DNA from: Porphyra umbilicalis
Taxonomy: Eukaryota > Rhodophyta > Bangiophyceae > Bangiales > Bangiaceae
Direction: 5' to 3'
Assembly (NCBI GenBank): GCA_002049455.2
Contig: KV919073.1
Location: forward strand, 1-64,000
Length of the DNA stretch: 64,000 bases
Below the pieces are notes generated by a model. The model made no database searches and was not told where the DNA came from. It worked only from the letters and a program-made list of their open reading frames with translations. Both the position numbers and the translations under genes were made by a program. Shown here piece after piece: positions 43,031 to 55,884 of this stretch (its first letter is position 1; each line of letters begins with the position of its first letter).

Positions 43031-46000
43031 CCCCGCAACGAGTTCGGCAGGAAAGGCGCTGGTGGCAATGCCGGCGACGACAGAGCGCCGCGCATATGGC
43101 CGCGGTTACAATCGTGATAGAGAGCATGGCCTGAGCACCGGACGAGGACGACTCGGTAGTCGGTCTCTTCAATGAAGGGCCCACGGCAGCCGCCATCGTG
43201 ACAGCGCACACTGGAGATGTGATCGAGCCAGCGAGCGATAGCGGCTCGTGCCGATGGATGGCTGCGTCTGGCCGGCGGCGTGGTATTCTGCGCGTGGCTG
43301 GCCGGACAAAAGTGTGAAAGCTATGTCAATACACCGAAAGAGACGTGCACTTCGGATTGAAGTTCTAAACCGGAGCACTCGGATCTTCCAGTTTTCGTCC
43401 CGCACCGCTGGGTTCCTGCTGACGCCACCTATACTTACTGATAAGGCAGTCCACTCAGAGCCGTCCACGTTTTGGTTTGAAAATCGTAAAGCTTGCGTTT
43501 GCAGCGCACCGCTGGGCTTACTCTAAGTGAGCACAGTCGCTTTTATGACGACAGCAATGCTGCGCTGGGGAGCAAGCTGTGCATGTACTCGATCTTCAAA
43601 TGTCTCGGACGGGGCCGGCACATTTGCTAAGTGGCTGAGTGGCCCGCTATGCTACGCGCATGACTGCTGCGAGGAGACAGCTTAGCTCATTAGCGAAGCT
43701 CCTCTGTGAGACGGAAACGGAAAGAGCCCCTCCAGCTGTCGCAATAGGGGCGCTGATTGGTCAATCTGCCTCGATCCAAGTGCGTTGCTTTCCGGGTTCC
43801 TGACGTCCATTCCTACATCGGAAGCGACACTTGGTCGATCTATTCTTTGATTGGTGGTTGCTGGAGGTACACCCCTCGCTGCATTCTGCGGATGCCGCTC
43901 TGTCGTATTGTGTCGGGAATGAAATTAGAATGAGAAGTGTGAGTGTGGTTTCGGCTGTTGTAGTTTTGGTCTGGAGGCTGTCCCCCCAGCTCGTGCTAGC
44001 GAGCCTGCAGTGTGGTGGTCCATTGCGAGGGCTCAGACTGAGTGGGGTGTGTGTGTGATGACGGCGATGACAGGATGTGGTCATTGTACGTTTGGTTGTG
44101 GGGAGGGGGCGCTGGGGCGCCGCGGGCTGCGATGAGGGGTGAGGGGGTAGTTTGACCAGGATGAAAAGAGTCCTGGACCAAGGCGGTTTCTAAACCAGAT
44201 GGCCGGCAGAAAATAGTGATTGGGTGCCGGGGGACTGTCAACAACGGCAGGGAAGGACTCGGGTGGTGCCTGATAGCTCCGAAGTAGAAAGCGGATCTTT
44301 GGCCAACCTGGCGAAAAGAAACGTGCTTGGATGCTTCTCAATAAGTATTAATCGGTTCACATTGGCGTGTAGTTCTTGCAAAAGGCATTGGCACGAGCTT
44401 CGCTACCAGCGCCCCCTGCCGCTGGGGGGTGCTTCTTAGAGATGCACGCTGTGCATTTCTGTAATTTCACGAAGAGATTTTTCTTTGTGTTTCCGAAATG
44501 CCATTGCAGCGTTGCACGCCGCAGTCGGATCAGTGCAGTGCGCGCAACCTTACCGCGGCGCCGACGTGATAAGAACAGCTCGGCCACGGACCCTACTCCC
44601 CGACGTCACACGACCACCCTTCCACCATCTCCCCTTCGTCTTTTTTTGGCTTTCTGTCTCACAGTCCCGCCCTTCCTCCCCCTCCCCCCCCAACGCACCC
44701 CCCCCCAACCCAGGTGCGCCCGCAGGCCCAGCCGCGAAGGCACCTGCAGCCAGCGCACCCGCGCTGTGACCGACCACCCCAGACCTGTTGAGAGCCCATC
44801 TTTGCATGTTTGTAGTCGCGACGGCGCTCCAAATGGACGTCGCCCCCGCTCCTGCGTGTTCCCCGTTTCCGCTTCGACGTCGCAGGTACAGAAGGAGGCG
44901 GCTAGGAGGAAAACCCAGCGGAACGGAGACAAAATGGGGTGGGGGGGGATGGGTGGGGGAAGGCTGTTGCGAAAGGCAGTGGGCCTCCCAAGCAGGGACG
45001 GGGCAAAGGCCTAGCGGTGGTCGTATGCTCGGCCCTTGGCTGTCGCGCCGGTGTCGCCCAGCCTGTGACACTCTCGCTGCAAGCGGGTGCAGCGTCGACC
45101 CTGCGCAAACCACCGCAACAGGAGGGGATGGCCAGGGCTTCTTCTCAGCCGCATGCGCGTTCTGGCTCGCCGCTTGGGACGCTTCTGAGCCTCTCATCCG
45201 CTTCCCCCGGCCGGGTTGAGGTGCTGAGCGAGCCACGTATTCGCGATCTCGACCGTGATCACAGTGCAAAGGAAATTGCAGAAACCTCGCATATTGCAAG
45301 CTGTGGCGCGCAACGGTAATTTCCATGACATTTCCATACGTGGCGTGCAATCGTGCATCTCTAGTGCTTCTATTGATTTTTGCTACCACGAGTTTGAGGT
45401 TCATGATCCCAAATTGATGACGATGCCAGTTTTTGAACTTTGCTAAGTAAGAGAAAATACCTCAGATAGTCGTCGTCACGAGCTTCCTGCCAATAACTGC
45501 CATGACATGGGCGCTCTTGGACTCGAGGGAGTTGCGAACTCGTGTTCACGCTTTCACGAAGCCCTGTTCTTCGATCTCGGTATAGGGGCTCTTGAGATGG
45601 CTGCTTGTTTGTGTGCAGAGGAGTAGACTCTGCCGAGCACTCGGGTACAGCGTACGACTGGCTCCACTTGTCGACTCTGTATTGTTCTCTCCAGAGAGCC
45701 TTTGAAACAGACTGGGGCCACGACAAACAATATGTGACAGGCTTTCCGGCATTCTCACTGTGTAAAGCCGCTGATGCAGCCGTACGGTCACTGCCGTTAC
45801 CATCCCTGTGCGCATCTGCCCGTCAAGCTTGACGATTGCCTCGAAGAGTCGAGAACCTCGATCAGAGGCCGTTACTGAAGAAGGCCCTGAAAGGTTTGGA
45901 AGCACGACTCAGAATGATTCTCAGGATCGTTCGAAGCAGCAGTTCTGAGAACAGGTCCAGAGCTAGCGTGGACCGGAACAAGGACCTGTGAGCTGCTCGC

Positions 46001-46892
46001 GATATTATTCAGGAACGATTCTCGAATCAAGCGGAGCCAAATTGTTGGCCTACTTGGGAGCGAGTTTTGGTTTGGTACGCCATGCATGGCCAACTATCAT
46101 GTAGAAAGCTCATCATCTTTTTCCTGACAACGCCAAATGTTTTCCGAGAATTTTTCACAAAGCATGGTGCATGCCCTCCGTGGACGGCACGGCCGGCAGC
46201 CGCTCGCCAGCAGGCCGGCGCCCAACGCCGGGCGACGCCGCCACCGGGCGAGTTGCCAACACGAGCCGGCCGCCCCACACCTAGTCAAGAAGGCTTAAAA
46301 ACGGTCTTCTGGATTTTTCCCATGTAAACGCCCCCTGGTTAATTGCCATGAAAAATGTCGACGTTTGATTGGTGTTCCCATCGCTTGTCAGCACATTGCA
46401 TGAGTTCCTCGCTCATATGGGAACGAGATGTTCTTGAATTGGCTGGTCGATACGTGGCGACTGTACCCTCACGGACCAGTGCGTTCGTCCCGTTCGGGCG
46501 TACCGGCTTCGGCAAGGATCGTCACCCGTCCAAAAGCACACAACTCTTTTCAAGGCTGTTTCCACAGTGTGCAACGGCACCCATGCACTCGTGTGGAACA
46601 ACTCGGATCCACATCCCATTGACTTGGCCGTGGCAGCCTTCGTGTGGCCGCGGCCACCCCCAATGTCGTCCATCCTCGTGCAAGTCCTCTTCCGCTCTGC
46701 ACCCACCCCAAATCATAGGCCACTCCGCTGCCCCATTTGAACACCCCAGCGGCTCCCCCTGCAGTCAATACTCTAGTCGACCTGTCGAAGGGAGGCCCAA
46801 GCACCGTATTCATCTGTTCCAAGCACAAGCCTCGTCATTTATTCCTGCAGCAAACACATCAAACTAGCCGTTTCTGCTTCCAGTAGTTCGTC
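43031..46892. other. Low-GC spacer without supported gene
   Basis: 3.9 kb between transposon relics. A minus-strand patch at 45546-45905 (RLFEAIVKLDGQMRTGM) reads a little like protein but has no recognised family. C-rich sequence occurs at 44655-44720. Nothing else is supported. Confidence 0.35.
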
Positions 46893-49370
46893 TCAATTTG
46901 GCCCCCCTACCAGAACATCCTCCTCACCGTCGTTGTCTATAGTACCTGCGGGCGGCAGCTTCACCCGCTTGAGGTAGGCGTCAATTACCCGCACAGTGAC
47001 GGTCAGGTTGTCACGCGCCCACATGGCACAATCCGCGGTCTGCTTGTCCAAGCAAGCCCGAGATGCGACCGATGGGCCACTGGCCATCTGCTTGCTGCGG
47101 CGTGTCCATTTGTTGTCCACTTGTGTTGCGTCGTTGAAGCCGGTTCTCGCCTTGACAGGTGAGCGCCTCCTGCCGCGGTTGTACGCTTCGTTACCGGGAG
47201 CGCGCAAAATGGCAGCCTGCTGTACATACCCCAGACAGCTCTCTTGGAAGGTGTCGGCTGTGTACAGGCGTGCATTCTCGTTGTAGCGGCCATGCGACGC
47301 CTCTAGCATCTGTTCGCTGTACCCCCGCAGGCTGCCAAGCGTTTCTGAACTTTCGGCAGCGTGGCAGCAAAGGGTAGGGAGCTTGGCGGTCACGCTGGTC
47401 CACTGAAACGCCGCCGTCAGGCGGTCCACGAGGAACGCCGCGTCCCGCCAGAATCTGACCATCTCGTCCGGCGACACGGCGTCAGCGCGGGTGAGTTTGG
47501 GCAAAATGAGTTGCCACGTTGCGCACGCCTCGTTGCAGTCAGCGCTCGCCGTCTCTGGTACGTAGGTGGCCAGCAACAAGCACACCATCGACAGACGACT
47601 GCTAATCCGCTGACACTGCCGCCCTTCAATAGCGCCATTGAAGTAAGGCGTCGGAAAGACCCCATCTGAGTGCCTGAGCGTGTCAGCCAAGTCATTTGCG
47701 TACTTGGCCACGGGTGCCAACCCACGCCAATATATATTTAGACCGCCTCGATGCCCGATCGTAAGAGATAGACAGTGAAGTCCGGCGTCAGATGTACAAG
47801 CATCGGAACAATGTGTGACGGGTCGATCATGAGGAGTGGTCGGTCCTCAACGGAGAGGTGCTCCTCCAGTGTCAGAGGCGTAGACAGCATGTCGTTACCC
47901 CCTGCCACGTATGCCGCCGCCATCCTCCTAAAGTGGTCGATCGCGTGGCTGGCCGCCAGCTTGCATGTTGCCGTAGATTTCCACCTGTTTGCCGTTTGTT
48001 TGGGTGCGCCGACGCATGAAAGTGCACCGCTGGCACGGCATTCTGCTGGAAGCTCCGAGATGACCACACCACGTCGTTGTGAACTCGTAGTCACCCGTCA
48101 AGATCAGCTGCACCGCCTGCCGCTCATCGCGCACAATCAGCCCCTCTCTACGTAGCGCGTCGCGGCTGGGCACGTCCACGTCCGCCATGGAGGACAGTGC
48201 CGCGTGGTCATCAGTCGCCGCCGGAAACACCCCGAAGAGGTTGGTGTTGGCTTGGCTACACGGGCGGTCCTGATTAGCACAGGAAAGTATGGCTTTGCTT
48301 GAGCTCAGCAGTCCCCCCTTGTCAAGACCAAAACGAATTTGGACGCTCTTAACGTCCGCGCGCCGCGCATCGGTGGGAGAAGCTTGCCCAAGAAAGAGCG
48401 ACGTAGCGAGACTCTCTGCTCCACCGGAGCCGCGCTCGAATCGCTCGATGAACTGGTTGCTCTCGTACAAGTGATCAACCATGGCCTGTAAAGCCACCCG
48501 AGGGGACACCAGGAATGCCCCTGCACCATTTGTCGTTGCGGGATTGCGAGGCCCCTCCTTGGTAGCCCGTAGATCAGCCAGCAGCGACTGAGTTGTGGCG
48601 AGGCCGACACCAGGCGTACATAGGAGGAGACGGAACCGCCGCCACAGCGAACCGCTGACACCGTTGTCAAGCAAAAACTGGTTTTGCAACCGCACTGGAA
48701 GCGTAGGCACTGCAGCCACTGGAGCCACGGCCAAACCCCCGCTCGCGCCAGCCCGCTAAGACGGCTCAGCTAAGGTGGCGGCCACGAGCCGAGGGTCAGC
48801 CGGATAAAGTCGGCTGAGGCCAGTGGTGGCCAGGACAGCACGTTTACGGGCCTGGCGGGGCGCGACGTTGTCCTTGGTCGGCGTGAAGACGAGCGCATAC
48901 GTGCTCTTCTTGCCGTTCGACAGCTTATCGACAACTTCTGCAGGCCTTGTAGCGGCCAGGTACTGAGTGGCCAGCTGGCCCATCTCAGCAACTCGTGGCG
49001 CCTCGAGCGAGGGGTAGGTACCCCGTACGACGCGCAACGCTGCGGCGGCGGCTGACACGCCACCCGCTCCAGGCTCAACATCCAGTGAGGACAGCGTTTC
49101 CACCCGCCAGCGATGGAACTCGGAGGGAGCTGCGTCCACGCCGCGTGCGCAGACAACCCACCAAGCCCGGGTGAGCGGCAACGCCGGTGACACTCTGGAT
49201 GGGGGAGGGGAGTGGTGAGAAGACGCGGCGCTCGGTGAGGGGGGTGGGGGTGGGGGCGCGGCCCTCGCACGAGCGGGCGAGGAGACGTAGCACAGTCGAC
49301 AAAGACCCCTTTTCAATCCTCGAGCGTCAACAAACGCCCTTTTGCTGCACCGCCGCTCATGGGTGATCAA
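46893..49370 (-). pseudogene. Transposase-like relic of unfamiliar family
   Basis: Read on the minus strand from 49370 to 46893, a long protein emerges from one main frame: Ala/Pro-rich start, then SLEAPRVAEMGQLATQYLAA, an in-frame TAG at 48756, LQNQFLLDNGVSGSLWRRF, VQIRFGLDKGGLLSSSKAIL (about 48340), LTGDYEFTTTWCGHLGASS with MPCQRCTF, then a shift to a second frame (DHFRRMAAAYVAGGNDML, PSHIVPMLVHLTP) and back to the first for KYANDLADTLRHSDG to the stop. The 'FGLDKGG ... GDYEF ... CxxC' series resembles large uncharacterised transposon-like proteins known in animals and oomycetes. A DDE transposase fold is inference. One stop and at least two frameshifts make it a pseudogene here. Confidence 0.5.
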
Positions 49371-50144
49371 GTACTGCGTGTCCGCGTCCTCCCGTATCGC
49401 TCCTGTGCTTACAGCTGCGGTCCACTCCTCGGCCTTCTTGCTCGTCCGAAGACACGCGCTGCCGCACCCGTAACAGACAAATGCGAGGGGCTTGGCGGAA
49501 AAGACGCGCCGGATTAGCCGGAAAGAAGTTTCACTGTGGGATGGGACGGAAAGACAGGACGCCCACGACCCACAAAGACAGCCGCGTAGCGCAAAAAGTA
49601 GGATGGGTCTTTGGGGTCACGATGACACCACGTTGGTCAGCAACCCACAGTGAATGCATATTCATATCTTATGGCAAAAAGTACACGACCCGTCCACTGC
49701 CAGAGATAATAACAAGAAGGCAGGTACTCACCATGCAACGTAGTCGACAGGGCTGTCAAAACCAGCCTCGCACGACATCTTAAGAATCGAGACAATCGGA
49801 AGGGGTAAGCGGGGGAAAACAAAGATGGTATCGCAGTATAATACTCTGGTAGCCGTGCTGGCGTTGCACGACAAGTGTGGAGCGCTCCACGAGTGAGAGT
49901 AGGTCTGCACGGCAGATCGACCCGTTTTCAATCGGAAGCTTCCTTTTTGGGTGACCAGGACCCAAGATCTTTCGCGTGGCACTGTAAAGCTAAATACAAG
50001 AAGACCCCCCCGGGATGCCATGCCACGCCCGCGATGACGTCCCGCGATAGAGCAACGCTGCCGCGGCCCCGTGCCGTCGGGACGGGGTGCCACGCACCGT
50101 CTAATCCCCCCCCCCCCCCCCCCCCCGCCCCCCCCCGCCCCCCC
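49371..50144. other. Boundary between repeat island and GC-rich genes
   Basis: No gene seen. The GC content rises sharply at about 50000, followed by a C run of more than 20 bases (50106-50126) just downstream of the stop of the Ala-rich TPR gene. Confidence 0.45.
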
Positions 50145-50325
50145 TTACTCCACCTCAAAGCCCAACTCGTACAGCGCCTCGTCGCACGCGGCCAGGTACT
50201 TGCGCGCGCGCCCGTTGGCCGGCAGCAGTGCGGCCGCCCGCCCAAACCGGTCCCGCGCGTCGGCATAGTAGAGCGCCGCAATCTCCGCGTCGCCGTCGAC
50301 CGCGTCCGCGTCCGCGTCGGCGGCA

Positions 50326-50357
<32 letters not shown>

Positions 50358-53087
50358 CCCGTCGGCCGCCGCCGCGTCGGCGGCGGCGGCGCGCGCCCGC
50401 AACGCCGCCCGCACGCGCGCGTGCACGAGGCGCGCGCGGGAGATGTAAGCGAGCCCCCCATTGAGCCACGCCGTGTGCGAGCCGGGCGCAATGCCGAGGA
50501 GCTTGTCATAGTGCGCGCAGGCGGCGAGGTAGAGGTCGTCGGCGACGGCCGCCGAGGAGGTCCGGTCCGCCCCGTCGGCGCCCGTCGTTGGCAAGACGGC
50601 CGACGGTGGCGCCGCGTCGGCGCCGCCGCCGCCGCTGCCGCCGCCGAGCTCCCCCCCGGCCATGCCCGCGAGCAAACACAGCGCGAGGCCCCGGTTGAAC
50701 AGCGCATACGCATTGTCTGGGGAGGCGACGAGCGCGGCGTACAAGTCCGCATTGGCCGCCGACAGGCGGCCCGCCGCCCCCGGCGCGGCCACATCCGCCT
50801 TTGCCCAGGAGAGGAGGCACGCGCCGCGGGCGGCGAGGGCGTCGGCGCGCGTCGCGTCACCGTCGCCGTCGCCGTCGCCGCCGTCGCCGCCATTGTCCCC
50901 AGCGGCAGACGGCGCCGCCCCGGCCGCCCCCGCCCGCGCCACGGCGGCGGTGAGGAGGCGCGCGGCGGCGGCAAAGGCCGCCTCGGCGGCGGGCGTCAGC
51001 CGCCCGCCCGCGGCGGCAACGCACGCGCGGCCCGCGTCGGCGCGCGTGCGGCCGGCGGCGAGGAGCGTCGCGCCCGTTTCGCCCTCCCACACCTCCCCGT
51101 CGGCGCCGCCGTCGCCGCCCGCCGGGCCGCCGCCGCCGTCGACGCAGTCGCCGCTGCCGCCGTCGACGGTGGCGGCACTGGCGGTCGCTGCTGCCGCCGC
51201 CGCGGCCACGTCGGCCGCCGCCGCCACGACCGGCGCCGCCGCCACGGCCATGGACGCTGCCGCGGCGGCGGCCGCGTCGGCGGCGACGCCCGCCGCGCCT
51301 GCCTCCTCCACGGCCGCCGCCGCGGCCGCGTTGGCGGCCGTCGCCGCCTCCCCCGCCGCCGCCGCGTCGTCTGCCGCCGACGCGGCACCGCCGACCGCCG
51401 CCGACGCGTCGTCGGCCGCCGCCGCCGCGGCGGCGGCAGCGGCGGCGGCAGCCGTCCCCTGTGCGTCGGCGGCGGCAGCAGCGTCGGCGGGCGACTCGCC
51501 GGCTGCCGCCGCCGCCTCGGCGGCTGCTAGCTGCACAGCCGCCGCGTGCGCCGCGTCCGCGTCGGCCGCCGCCCGCCGTGCAGCCTCCCGCTCCGCGGCC
51601 GACGCGCGGGCGGCGGCGCGCTCGGCGGTGAGCGCCGCCGACACTGCCGCGTCGGCGGCGGCCGCCACCGCCGCCGAGCGGTCGGCAGCGGTGGCGCGCG
51701 CGCGGGCGGCGCGGGCGGACGCCGTGTCGGCGGCCGCCGTGTCGGCGGCCGCCGCGTCAGACGCCGCCGCGGTGGCGGTGGCGGCGGCGATTTTGGTGGC
51801 GGCCGCGTCGGTGGTGGCCACCTCCTCGGTCGGCGCCGCGCCCGCGTCGGTCGCGCCCGCGTCAGAGGCCGCCGCTTGCGTGACGGCCGCATCGGCGACG
51901 GCGGCAGCATCAGCGGCGGTCACTTGGCCAGAGGCGGCCGCGTCGGCGGCGGCCACCCCCTCGGCCGCTGCCGCATCTACGTCGGCCGCGGCTGCGTCGG
52001 CGGCCGCTGCGTCGGTGGCGGCCGCGTCGGCGGCGGCCGCCGCGTCAGCGGCGGCCACGTCGGCGGTGGCGGCAGCGGCGGCAGCGGCCGTGACGGCAGC
52101 GTCTGCAACGGTCTGGTCACCCTCGGCCGCGTCGGCAGCGTCGGTGGCGGTGAGGTCGCCATCGGCCGCGTCGGCCGGCGCGTCGCGAGCGGCGCCGGGC
52201 GCCCCAACGTCCTTGCCGGCAGTCCCGGAACGGCCCCGCTCTGTGGCGCCGACCACGTCGGCCGCGGGTGCGGCGGCAGACCCCACCGTGGACGCGCCGC
52301 CGCCCGGCGCCGCCCCCGGCACGTCGGCCGTGGCGGACCGCCCGTCCACCGCCGCACGCCCGTCGGCCGAGGCGCCGGCGGCGCCGGTCAGCCCGGCGCT
52401 CGGCGCCGCCGCCTCTGCGCCCGCGCTGGCGGCTGCCGCGCCCGCGCCCGCGACCGCCGCGCACGCCCCGCCGTCGTCGGCCGCCGCCGCCGCGTCGCCG
52501 GCCGCGGCGGCCGTCGCCACCGGCACGACCGCCGCGCCGCCCGGCCCGACCGCCTCGGCGGCGGCGACAGCCGCTGGTGCGGACGCCGCCCCAGACGCGG
52601 ACCGACCGGCCGCCGCCGACGGCGGCGCGTCGAGGGACACGGCCACCACCGCCGCGCCGCCCGGGCCGTCCCCAGCGGGCGCGTCGGCCGCCGGCGTGGC
52701 CGCCACACCGCGTGGCGGCGCATCGTGTGTCGACGGCCCTGCTCCTGGCGGCAGCGGCGGCGGCGGCGGCAACGACGGCGGCACCCCCACCCCACCGTCG
52801 TCTGGAAATGCTGCCGACGGCGACGACGCCGTGGCGGCCGGCGGCGCGTCGGCCACCCCCCCCCGCCCTACCGCGTCTGTGTCCCCCCTCCCACCCACCC
52901 CCCCCCCACCGGCGCCGGGGGCCACAGCGGCGGCGCGCCGCCGGCGGCCCCCGCCGCGGCGGCCGCCGCCGCGCCCGCCGCGAGCGCGCCCGTCGCCGCC
53001 GCCGCCCACGAGGGGGTCTCCCAGTCGCCCCCGCCGGCGCCCGCCGGGGCGCCCGCGCCCGCCGCGCCCGCCGCCGCCGCCGCCGCG

Positions 53088-53120
<33 letters not shown>

Positions 53121-53720
53121 TCCGCCCGTCCGCCCTCCTCGTCGGCCCCAAACGCGGCGCGGGAGAAGCGGTAGGGGCTCCGCCCGCCCCCGCCGCCGCC
53201 GTCCCGCGGCCGCCGGCGGCGGCGGACAGCGTCGGCCACGCCCCCGCCGCCCCCCTCATCCGCACGGCCGTCCGGGTCCACGTCGACGGGGCCGCCGCCG
53301 CGGCGGGGGGGCGACCGCGCGGCCGGGGGGAATGCGGACGCGCGGCCCGCCGCGCCGGCCGCCACGGGCGCCCGCCGCCCGCCGGCACGCGCGGCCGCGC
53401 CGCCGCCCGCGCCGCCCCGACGCGGCGACGCGCCACGGTCCGCGGGGGTGCGCCCCCCCCCCCCCCCCCCCACCCGCGGCGGCCGGCGCCGTCCCCCACC
53501 CGACGCCCATCCGGGCGCCCCCCCGCCGCGGCTGGCGGCACCTCGGCGTCGACCCCCCCCCACCCCCCCCGTCCTCTGGCGGCGGCGGTCCCCCCCCTCC
53601 CCCCCCCCCCGCCCCCGACGGCGCCCGCGGCGGCGCGCCCCCCCCCCCCCCCCCCCCCCCCCCGCCGCCCAGCGGCCGACGAGCGCCGCCTCCGCGCGCC
53701 CGACCGCCGCTTCCAACTCG

Positions 53721-53752
<32 letters not shown>

Positions 53753-53937
53753 GGCCGCCGCGTCGCGCGCGGCCGACGCCGCCGCCAGGCGCCGGCGCAG
53801 CCGCTCCACGCGCGTCCGCGGGGCGGGCGGCAACGCGCGGACGGGGGCGGGGGCGGGGGGGGGGGGGGGGGGGCGCCGCCCGCGCCGCGGCAGACGCTGC
53901 CGCTGCCGTCGCCGCTGCCGCCGCAGCGGCCGCCGAC

Positions 53938-53975
<38 letters not shown>

Positions 53976-54273
53976 CCCGCGGCGGGCGACCGTGCGGATG
54001 GCCCAGAGGAGGGCAACGACCCCAACCGCGTGCGCGGCGGCAAAGGCTGCCGCGGCGGCGGCGGTGGCGCCAGAGGCCGCCGCCACCGCCGCCGTGGCCG
54101 ACGTTGTCACGGCAACGGCGGCGGCAACGGCGGGGGGGGGAGGGCGGCGAGCCAGGGGGGGGGACGCCCACCGCCGCGGCAGCGGCGGCGGCGGCGGCGG
54201 CGGCGGCAGAGGCGGCGGCCGCCGACGGCGGCGGTGGCGGAGGTGGGAAGGGGGGGGGGGGGGCGACGGCCAT
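50145..54273 (-). CDS. Large alanine-rich protein with membrane segment, coiled coil and TPR-like C-terminus
   Basis: The solid part is the open frame from about 53009 to the TAA at 50145. It begins with Gly/Pro/Ser-rich sequence, has a very long Ala-rich zone (51100-52150, DAAAADAAA-type periodicity) and ends in helical repeats with TPR spacing and residues (YALFNRGLALCLLAG, HYDKLLGIAPGSHTAWLNGG, DRFGRAAALLPANGRARKYL). Upstream, in other frames, protein-like pieces continue: SPYRFSRAAFGADEE and DWETPSWAAAATGALAAG, a coiled coil (RTRVERLRRRLAAASAARD, about 53690-53830) and a hydrophobic helix (HAVGVVALLWAIRTVARR, about 53985-54050). The ATG at 54273 is a possible start. Frame changes sit on G/C runs (53455-53470, 53641-53662, 53858-53873, 54249-54263). 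The gene end is firm; the start is uncertain. TPRs bind proteins, so a membrane scaffold or co-chaperone role is a guess. Confidence 0.5.
51130..52130 (-). repeat. Degenerate alanine-coding repeat zone
   Basis: About 1 kb in which most codons are Ala (GCG/GCC), punctuated every few residues by Asp, Thr or Ser. The DNA consists of imperfect 9-18 bp units of the type GCGTCGGCGGCGGCC. Confidence 0.7.
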
Positions 54274-54300
54274 GGCGGCGGCGGCGGCGTCGTCGCCGCA

Positions 54301-54332
<32 letters not shown>

Positions 54333-55133
54333 GTCGTTTGGAAAGGGGGGATTGGGGGGGGGGGGGCACCCGCCGCCGTCGCCTGCGGGGGGGCGCCCGT
54401 GGCGGCGGCGGCGGCGGCGGCGCCCCGCCCGCCGCGGGCGGCCCCGCCCGGCGGGCGGCGGCGGGTGCACCGCGCGGCGGCGGCGGCGGCCGGCGCCGAC
54501 CGGGGACTGGCCAGCGGGGGCGGGGGGAGGAAGAATGTCGCCGTCGCCGTCAACCGGCCGGGGGGACACGGGCCGGGGGGGGGCGCCCGCCGCATCGTGG
54601 CGCCGGTCGCCAAGCTTGGCGGGGGAGGGGGGGGGGGGGGAGCGGGATCGCGCCCGCCGCCGCGGCACGCGGCGCGGGGGCGCGTCGTTGACGGCGCCGC
54701 GGGGCCACGCGCGGCGCCGAGCTCGGGCGTCGGGGGGCGTTGCACGCGGCGGCAACACGGAGCGCGGCGCGTGGCAAGACGAGGGGATCTCGACGAGCAA
54801 GGGGGCGTGTCAATTGACTGTCCTTGATCCACCGCTCTGTACTTGGTGAGCCTCCATGCGGCCTTCCCGGTGGAAAGGTGCTATTGGACGAAACCAGGGG
54901 TGCTATAAATCTCGCTGCCAAAGCCCTGGTGCGCAGAGCTCTGGCGGGGGGCCACGCCCACGACCCGCCCGTGTCCATTGCCGACTCGACGCTGTTGCGC
55001 TCGCGGACTCCACACCCGCTCCGTGACGTTCGTGGTCCTCCTTGGCGGTACGTCTCTCGCTCGCCTCTTCCCAGCCTTGACTCCTTTTCTTCCTCGGATT
55101 TTTTTTTTTTGTGCGCCGTCGCCGAGGTGTTCC
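54274..55133. other. Divergent promoter region
   Basis: Lies between the putative starts of the TPR gene (-) and the plastid membrane protein gene (+). The part to about 54770 is very GC-rich with many G runs, and could still be coding sequence of the TPR gene if its start is at 54800. From 54800 on the composition is lower in GC, with a T run at 55100-55110. Confidence 0.4.
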
Positions 55134-55852
55134 ATGGCGCCAGCGTTTCTCCCCCCGCCGCTCGCGCTGCGCGCGCGTCCGCCATGCCGCCCGCGGCGGT
55201 CGGCGGGGCCGACCCCCCCCTCCCACGCCGCCCGCCCCCACTGGCGGGCACCCACCCTCTCTGCATCCTCCTCCCCCCCGCCCTCCTCGTCTGGGCCTTC
55301 AGACCCCCCCCCACCGAGGGCGGCGGCGACGCGCTCGCCGCCGAATTCGCGGCGCTCGTCGCCTCGTCGGCGGCCGAGCCGGCGGGGGCGGCGCCCCCCC
55401 CCGGGGGGACCCCCCCCCCTGGGTCGTCTGCCACCCCCCCCTCCCCCCTCCTCCCCCTCAGCCCCGAGGAGCGGGCCGACTTGGACGCCATCGAGACGAT
55501 GGGCTTGGCGGAACTCCACCGCCTCTCCGCCACCCTCCAGTCCTCCCTCGCCGCCCTCGACGCGGCCGTTGTGACGGGCAGCGCGCCGCCCGACGGCAGC
55601 AACGTGGACGACCTCGACCCGGACGCGGTTATCCGCAACGCGGCCGCCTCCTCCTCGGCGCTCTCGGCCGAGGCGGCGGCCGACTTGGCGGGCCTCCTCG
55701 CCCGCTTTGACGCGCGCAAGGCGGCGCTCCTCGCGGGCGTTGCCGCCGACCGCGCGGTCATTGCGGCCGAGGTGGACCGCCTCCAGGCGTTGACCGACGC
55801 GCGCAACGGGCGGGGGGGGCGCCCCGCCACGTCCGACGCGGACGCGGCGGCG

Positions 55853-55884
<32 letters not shown>

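Noticed and set aside
44550..45404. 284-codon minus-strand frame and 212-codon plus-strand frame
   Set aside because: They overlap each other, have low-complexity composition and no recognisable motif.
52117..54849. Very long frames (750-1395 codons) on both strands at 50.6-54.8 kb
   Set aside because: Low-complexity shadows of the Ala-rich gene. Only the minus-strand frames with TPR-like, coiled-coil and membrane-helix pieces were kept.
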